A DNA stretch of 64,000 bases from Isoetes taiwanensis (Eukaryota > Streptophyta > Lycopodiopsida > Isoetales > Isoetaceae). The position numbers were made by a program, and so were the translations under genes. The stretch covers positions 308,001 through 372,000 of the forward strand of contig JAJEKV010000276.1 of NCBI GenBank assembly GCA_021234155.1. The letters run 5' to 3'. Of this stretch, positions 57,315 through 64,000 are shown piece after piece. Below the pieces are notes generated by a model, which made no database searches, was not told the origin of the DNA, and saw only the letters and a program-made list of their open reading frames with translations. Every line of letters starts with the position of its first letter. Position 1 is the first letter of the stretch.

Positions 57315-60018
57315 AATTAGTAAGGAAGAAATTAGGCCGGGGCAGAAAAATGTATCTGCCTTATATAGGAAGGATGACGTTCAAATGTGATGTCGAATAG
57401 AGTTCTAAGATTTAAGCTTTTATATGAGGAGCTAAAAAAAAGTTATAGATTAATAGTTGTGGTACCATTTGAATGTATAACACATTCAGTCAAACTGGAT
57501 ACTAATCCACTACATATTTGTTACCAATAACGAAAAGTCCAAAAAACTAACTATTGCCTTTTATTCATATGGAAATTGTGGATGTACGTTAAAAATAGAA
57601 AAACAAAAAGAGCAAGGCGTGCATACGGACCAGATAAAGATCGGTTGTGATTTGAAATGGATGTTGTCGGATTGCTCCGGATTGGCTGGAGTTGTGAATT
57701 GTTAAAGCTTCCCATTGTTGGGTTTGCCAGAAGATTATTGGATATGCCGAACCTACCGTGGCCGAGCTCATGGCTTAGCTTAATTGAAGGAGAGTTTCGG
57801 GTTTGATGGTCTGCATTCTATGGGTTTATAATAGCAGAAAGTCGCTAGGTATGGGTAAACATCTAACATTCGCAATAACAGCCAAATCATGCTAGTAAAT
57901 CATTGTTAAGTAGGGCTACATGAGGTACAAAAATGGGCTTAACGAGGTGGTTTACGAACGTCAAATATCTCATCTTGCTAGGTGACATGCATTACCTCAT
58001 ACTAATTTGTGCCATATTTACTAAGTCTAAGCCCAAATGGTTTCAGATTCACCATTTTTTTTAGTCAATCCTAGATTAAATGCGCATCACTAAATTATTT
58101 GGGTTAAATCACATTTACTAAATCTAAGCACAAGTGGTTTCAGGCTTCAATGGTATGGAGGCAGCATCATAGGTAAACCATGCATGGAGGGGGAAACCCC
58201 AATTTGTAGCTGCATGATGCTGAATGACTCATGACTTTATTAGAAGTCAATCTCGGCTTTTAAGATCAACTTTGTTCCTACATACTTTGAAGGAATTGCA
58301 TGGGGCCACTAGACCAATCACTACAACAGGCTACATGCAAAAATTCAGCTATTGATCTAATATCTCAAGATGACGATGATGCGCTGATGACATTGGAAGA
58401 ATTATATACAGGGCATCCTATAGACAACGATATAGCTTACTAGCTCAAGTCATCAACAACATCCAAGGCGTAAAAACTTATTATTGTTGATGGTTCTGCT
58501 TAGAAGTATTACATCTATGTCCATGGCTCACCATGCCCACGATATTTTCAATGAAGAAATTCAGCTAATCTGATATGTATCTTATGTGATGACCACAAAT
58601 ACACTGAAGAAAGTTAGCCAAAGCTAGGCATAATCCCTTTCAAAACTTATCATGTTGTTGCTTAAAACAACCTTAAGAAATAATGCAGGATCGCAAAATG
58701 CAGCTACAGATGCCATTCAGGTAACCATAGGTTGCCTCTTTTTCTGCTTACAGACAGCTTTATGCGTCTCAGCTTATGTCATCAATTTCAAAAAGACTTA
58801 ATGGCATCATGGACATAATAGATGTTCAGTTGTCTAAATAAAGAATATGAAAAGACTTCCAGCAGCAAAATGATGCCGCTACAAATGCTCAAAGATTCTG
58901 AGAAGTTTGAACTAACATCTATATAAGGAAGAAAAAAGCAAACGGCTGTATCTCAAATAGTTACAGAAAATTTCCAGATTATAGATTTCTAGTTAAAAGA
59001 AGATGCTTAAGAAATCATATATGGTCCTTCAAACAAACAGGATGGACATAAAGATTAATTAAAAGCACAAACCAACTGCTCTTTTCAGTTGATGCACAAA
59101 AAGCGAATAGGTAGATTTTCAGAACAGAATACAATAGAATAAGGAAATAGAAGATCAGTTCACTAGTTCACCTGAGGGTCGAAATGTGGATTTGGTATTT
59201 CGCCACATGAAACGTAATGCTTTGCCTCTCCTAAACTTCACAACAACAGCCAAATAGATCTTGTTTTATACCATACTACATCCACTGGATTGCTGACACT
59301 TGCCATGGTAACCCCGGATAATTAAAGGCGATATCGAATTTTCTCTTGGATATTATGAGCTCGGATTTTTTCGGATCTTCTAATCAACACTTGGCCGGCT
59401 TTTGAGAAAAAATGTGTCAATTTTTCCTCCGAATATTGAAGGCGAAGAAGTGACAACTCAAACCGTGTGTTTTTTTTAGCAACAAGAAGATGAGAAGAGC
59501 GTTCTCTTTCTATCGTTTTAAGATCGACACCTAGGAATTGTCTCGTCCACATTTCGCCACACCACAAATTCGCGGTCTCTTCAAATTACACATGCAAACC
59601 TTCTGTCCACAATTTTCAGACCTCTGCAAATTTGCGGCGTAACCCCCACACACGAATCTTATTGTCCACAAATCTAGTAGACCCCAAATTTTTACGGCCC
59701 TTTCCATTTTGCGGCATTCTAACCCAAATTAAGCGGCGTATTTGTCGCGAAGATATAATGCTAATCAAGTTGCGGATGATGTCGGATCTAAGAGCAGGAG
59801 CGCGAGATTCGGAAACAGCATCGAGGGCCAGATTCTAGGGCAAGCCGATCCGGCTATGCCCTTAACGGCAGCCGTTTTGACGCCACAACATTCCGCCATA
59901 CCCAGCAGACATTGTTTACCTTGGAATGCAACGCATAGCGTGTCAAAAAATCATAATAGAAGTGTTGCACACCAAAATTGATAACGGTCGTCATCATAGA
60001 AAGCGTCCTATAATATAA
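57315..60018. other. intergenic DNA, no gene recognised
   Basis: Only short frames occur. A broken plus-strand frame near 58330-58440 reads SQDDDDALMTLEELYTGHPI and may be a transposon-protein scrap. The 59632-59981 frames have no motif. Confidence 0.45.
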
Positions 60019-60749
60019 TCTTATATCTTATATTATAATGTTATTGTGTAAGTGTTGGACCCAGCCCTAATTTGGGCGGCCCAGATTTGATGAAATCAAT
60101 GGAAGAGATGATGCCACGTAAGATTCTAGGGTTTTTTTTTTTTTTGCTAGGGTCGGCGAAGTTCCAAGATTGAGAAGAAACAAGAAGCCGATTCCGCTAT
60201 GTGGGTATTTAGAAGAAGGAAGAAGCAGCTTTCCGCTATAGAAGAAGCAAGGCGTTTGCGCGAAAAAGCGCCTCTTCTAATTGCCGCTTCACGCCATGAT
60301 CGAGCCGACAACTAATGGAGATGAATTTCATTGAGCCACGGATCCATGTTAGGGCTCCCGCCCGTTGTTGTGGTTGTCGATTCTACTATTCAATCTTCAT
60401 CCGCCATATATATGGCTAAGTATATTCCCAAGACTTCCAAGGTTTTGATGGTGGGATGTGGCAATGCCTAGGTGAGTTTTGGGTATGGGACCTTCCTTTG
60501 AATTTGGGTTGATGAATGTGCAATCTGGGGATAGCGGGATGCATAGAGCATGGGCATGCGAAATTGGGTGTTTTGCAATGAATCAATGGTCGTTCAAGTA
60601 ATCTTTGCGTAAATAATTATACAATATGGATAAAGCTTGTGGTTGTGGAGGTGAACCTTTGTAGGGCTATCATGCAAAATTGCTTAAAAGTTAGGATCTT
60701 GCGTTAGTCGGGGACAATTGTTGTAATTCATGGCTGGCAAGTATTATCT

Positions 60750-61517
60750 TTGTTATCGATGGGCGGGACACCCATGGTATCGGGCAAAATGGAACCGATT
60801 CTAAACATTCGCAAATTCTTTCCAAAGATGGTTTTGCCGGATTTATGGGACAAAGAAGAGACAAACACCCTATGCACACTTTTGGAATTGAGCAGATCAC
60901 AAAATCGCTATTATGCACTCCATAGTCGAAAGCAATCCGGCGGAACTTTTTTCGTTTATTGAAGCCGCTACTATGGTGCGGGATGATTTTGCTAGATGCA
61001 TCGGAGGACTTTCGCCGTTGTTTTGGCCCAAAATGTCGGGCTGGATTTTTCTTCTGAAGTACCATTTTTATCATGGATAAAAGATAAGCTAAGCATAGCT
61101 TGGGCAATGCCATTCTATTTGGATAATGAGCGGTGCATTATGGTGCTAAATTTCTACAAAACTTTAGGTTACGGAGATGTAGATGGTGTAAGGGATCTTC
61201 GGCCCAAGATTTGGAATGGTCCTTTCATGGTCCCCATTTCATTTTCCTTGCGAAATTACCTCAGCTCCATTTATTGCATCTTCATTCACTCCAAAGGAGC
61301 AATTTTGTGTTATGACTATGATGTTCCACTCGATCCTATACATACAGTCTTGCCCTTCTCATGGATTTATAAATTTACACAACTTAATTCCGTTTCCATA
61401 GTTCAAATGATCTTGGAGATCCTTTATTCTCAACTCTATATTCAGGGCATCTATACTCCACCAAAGTTGAATGAGAAATGCGAAAAGGATTACAAAAATG
61501 GTAGCTCCCACTTTTAA
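60750..61517 (+). pseudogene. unidentified broken coding region
   Basis: Two plus-strand frames (60750-60962 and 60996-61517) follow each other. The second (173 codons) has several aromatic-rich stretches such as FLSWIKDKLSIAWAMPFYLD, and the minus strand is also open over 60691-61113. I do not recognise the protein. If the Helitron call is right, this is likely a captured gene fragment. Confidence 0.3.
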
Positions 61518-62839
61518 TACAGATCTATTAGGACATCAATATCGAACTTATTATATGGGAATCGCCCCGAATAATAGAGTATTAGTGAAAGAATAAGATT
61601 TCTGCTCTTACATTTATATTGATACCGCTTTTTCTCTTGCTTATTGTAGAATTTGCATTGTCACCATAAGTGGCATTTATCAAATGCATTACTAGGTGAT
61701 CTATTTAAATTCTCCAAAAACATCGACTCTAGATGTATCCTATCTATTTAGACTTCTCATTTGAAAGAGTTATTATGTAGCCGGGATTATAACTGGAGCT
61801 TGCCGCAAAGGGATACACCACTTGAGAAATTTCATTCAATAATTGGCCTCTACCTTTCAAAAATGCTTGATTGCTTATTGCATTTTGTTGTAATTGCATG
61901 GGTTTTGATCATTAACGGTTTTTAGGTGAAGGTTACAGGATCGCTTCATTTGGGTGCTTCATTGGGGTGCACCGATTGTCGTTTTGATACGGGAAGCCTA
62001 AGGTTAAACCTACAAGACCTCCTTTGCTTCCCTCGCTTGGCCGTCAGTGCATATCCGCCATCAACAAACCGGGTATGTCGATTCGTACATCTCATGGCAT
62101 TAAGTGCTACCGTGCTTTCACTAAACTGCGTTGCATGCAAATATTGATTGTACACGTTTGGTTGGAGCAATTATTGGGAGACACAAGACCATTATGAAAT
62201 ACATGTTAGAGGTGAATCCCACTTTAGTTGTCTACTTCCAACAAGTTCATGTGTGACTAAAACCCATGCTTTGTTTCTATGGAAAAAAGAGCCAAGCTCC
62301 ACGTATAGCTATAAAATTCTTCTCTTTAGTTTTTATTGAACTTTTAACATATCTGCAGATTGAGAAACATCATGTACATGTGCAATGATGTATTTGCAAA
62401 AGATTCTTCCTATTATTCTAGATGTAGGATGTCATTTTGTGATATCCCGGAAAGGTAAAAACGTTTATATAGGCACAAGGTATGCTATTATTAAGCTCAT
62501 GAAAAGAAAGGAAAACATGAACACGACAAACAAAGTATTTTTAATGCTTTCTTTGAGGAGAATGAAAGGCAAATGGCTTTGAACTCTGTGGTTCCAATAA
62601 TAATATTATGTTTCATGTTTCACATGTATGATGGACATCATGCACTCGATTGGGTATGTAGACACCCTAAAATACCCAACACATCTTAACACCTAAACGC
62701 ATGTTTGCTAGATCGTTTCTCTTTCCTTTTCTCTTTCTTTTGCATGAGTAGAAGTTCCTTTTGGTCCCACATGGGTACCAATGATAATCTAGGTCCTTAG
62801 CCATATAAGAACGATGTTGAGCATGGACATAAACGTTGT

Positions 62840-62935
62840 CTACATTCCTATTCTTTACAGGATCAATGTAAAAGTATTACAAAGCTTCTACATTCCTATT
62901 CTTTACAGGATCAATGTAAAAGTATTACAAAGCTT
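62840..62935 (+). repeat. 48-bp tandem duplication
   Basis: 'ctacattcctattctttaca' begins identical units at 62840 and 62888. Confidence 0.93.
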
Positions 62936-63246
62936 TTTTAAGAAGAAATGCTGCAAGGCGCAAGATAATTTTAAGATTATGAGGAGCCGCTATAATTGAA
63001 GATGCTAGGCTATAAAACAAATTAACATTTTCAAGTTCTCAACTTACACTATCCCGGATTAATATGTACTCCAAATTAGGCCCAGCAACGCTCACTTCCC
63101 TATTGTTTTGATATTGTTTACATAGTCCATGGAAAACGTTGTTAAAGCTTTGAAAAAAAAAATTATTATAATAAGAAGTTACAAAAGTTGGCTTATTACT
63201 GCAAGCCCTTCTTATTGCGGCCAAAACATTTACAGGCCGAACTTAT

Positions 63247-63274
63247 GCCCAGCAACGCTGGGCACCATTACTAG
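63247..63274 (+). other. Helitron 3' terminus (hairpin plus CTAG)
   Basis: Perfect 7-bp stem with loop aac, spacer accatta, then CTAG before T. It lies 60 bp upstream of the seipin ATG. Confidence 0.8.
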
Positions 63275-63333
63275 TTATATATGTTAAGATAATTGCACAT
63301 CTTTACGACGTGGCGAATGCTTAAGGACACCCG

Positions 63334-64000
63334 ATGCAAGAAAGGGAAACGCATGGAAACCTAGGCTCTGAGTCTGAATCGATGGCTTCCAATGATGTGA
63401 CGGCCGATGCTTTGCAAGCTGCTGATAACCATGGTGAGATTGAAACTGTTGGCGAAGTAAATAGTACAGGCATGCCTTCTAACTCTGAAACTTTAAGTAG
63501 TCTAATTGATGAAACAGAACTAGGTTACAAGGAAACAAACGATGAAAATATAGCATACCCTGCCTCAGTGTCTCCGATTGGAGTGTTGGAAAGAGGGACA
63601 GGAAGCCATGGTGCATCTACTAATGAATTGGGAAGAAGAGGTGTCTACAAGATGCCTGAAGAAATTAGAGACACTGGAGATAACATGCTTTTCTTGCCAG
63701 CAGGTCTCATTATACAAGCTGTAGTTCTTCAAGTAAAGTTGATTGTCTATGCATTTTCAGCTATCATATGGTTGTTAATGTTTTTCAGCCATTTGCTTGT
63801 TGATCCAGCACGCCAGATTTCTGAAATTAAAAGAGTAGCCTGGGTTCTGGCTGAGAAGTTATCCATTTTTGTAGACATGAGGGATAGAGCAGCTTATATT
63901 GGGCCAAAACTGTGGGTTGCTGCAAGAAAGCTTGGTTGGGGATTCCTCGGGGTAATCTATGTGGGCCTTGCTTTGAGTACCCTTTTGGTCCCTGCATACT
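63334..64000 (+). CDS. seipin family protein, N-terminal part (runs off the window)
   Basis: The frame is open from the ATG at 63334 to the window end (222 codons), with an in-frame stop (taa) 12 bases upstream. A second ATG at 63382 is possible. Residues 1-115 are polar and disordered, as in plant seipin-2/3. Residues about 120-150 (FLPAGLIIQAVVLQVKLIV, then a hydrophobic stretch to FFSHLLVDP) form the first membrane segment. WGFLGVIYVGLALSTLLV (about 203-220) begins the second conserved hydrophobic block before the lumenal domain, which is beyond the edge. Seipins sit in the endoplasmic reticulum, oligomerise, and shape lipid-droplet budding. Identity rests on this order and the GWG-x-x-IYV pattern. 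A Helitron end lies just upstream and may supply promoter sequence. Confidence 0.8.
   Translation, partial: MQERETHGNLGSESESMASNDVTADALQAADNHGEIETVGEVNSTGMPSNSETLSSLIDETELGYKETNDENIAYPASVSPIGVLERGTGSHGASTNELGRRGVYKMPEEIRDTGDNMLFLPAGLIIQAVVLQVKLIVYAFSAIIWLLMFFSHLLVDPARQISEIKRVAWVLAEKLSIFVDMRDRAAYIGPKLWVAARKLGWGFLGVIYVGLALSTLLVPAY

Larger units (their letters stand above)
60019..63274 (+). mobile_element. probable second Helitron ending next to the seipin gene
   Basis: The 3' end is the hairpin gcccagc-aac-gctgggc (63247-63263), seven bases, then CTAG (63271-63274) followed by T. It is nearly identical in layout and stem sequence to the end of the proven Helitron at 35000-35027. The 5' end is not certain. 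TCTTATATCTTATATTATAA at 60019, preceded by A, is the best candidate I could find. The interior has gene-like but unidentified frames (60750-61517, 61926-62147) and a 48-bp tandem duplication (62840-62935). Confidence 0.6.

Overview
The window is nuclear DNA of a vascular plant. It is very rich in transposable elements (TEs), which make up most of the sequence between a few real genes. The mix of a CYP735-type P450, a plant seipin, PLS-type PPR sequence, chromoviruses, an Athila/Tat-like Ty3 element and abundant non-LTR elements would fit a large-genome seed-free plant such as a fern. The species cannot be fixed from the sequence alone. Four coding units look intact: a four-exon cytochrome P450 (1610-3438, +), a histidine-rich Stig1-like secreted protein (39200-39688, -), a seven-exon tyrosine-recombinase gene of the Crypton/DUF3504 type (47007-49289, +), and the start of a seipin gene that runs off the right edge (63334-64000, +).

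Layout. 1-9.3 kb: P450 gene, fold-back DNA, a decayed TE and the 3' end of an L1-like LINE. 9.3-27.3 kb: a three-level nest. A LINE (9330-9451 plus 26352-27311) was split by a minus-strand chromovirus (9452-26351, TSD AATGA). That element was split in turn by a minus-strand 11-kb Ty3 element (11470-22552, TSD ATGCT) with an extra long ORF downstream of integrase. 27.3-30.2 kb: repeats built on a unit containing 'catcaaaccctagattgtgcc'. 30.2-35.4 kb: a complete non-autonomous Helitron (31470-35027) that carries a PPR gene fragment. A second copy of its target repeat at 30.2-30.8 kb serves as an empty site. 37.0-37.5 kb: a 411-bp TRIM. 38.5-40.0 kb: the Stig1-like gene between direct repeats. 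40.1-44.8 kb: two LINE remnants. 44.8-45.5 kb: a fragment resembling Penelope-type reverse transcriptase.

45.5-54.2 kb: a Ty3 chromovirus with perfect TSDs (TCGGA). Its gag, protease and RT fingers are missing, and the intact recombinase gene lies in that position. A LINE sits between its RNase H and integrase, inside (TC)n tracts. 55.1-55.8 kb: a Ty1/copia gag-protease remnant. 56-60 kb: AT-rich DNA with short tandem repeats. About 60.0-63.27 kb: a likely second Helitron, whose hairpin-CTAG end lies 60 bp upstream of the seipin start codon.

The most notable system is the intact, intron-bearing Crypton-like tyrosine recombinase. Its Arg-(Lys)xxArg-His-Tyr arrangement can be read directly, it is flanked by imperfect inverted repeats, and it is nested in a decayed retrotransposon. 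Gene models and element boundaries come from reading frames, splice signals, target-site duplications and comparison of copies inside the window. No database search was possible.
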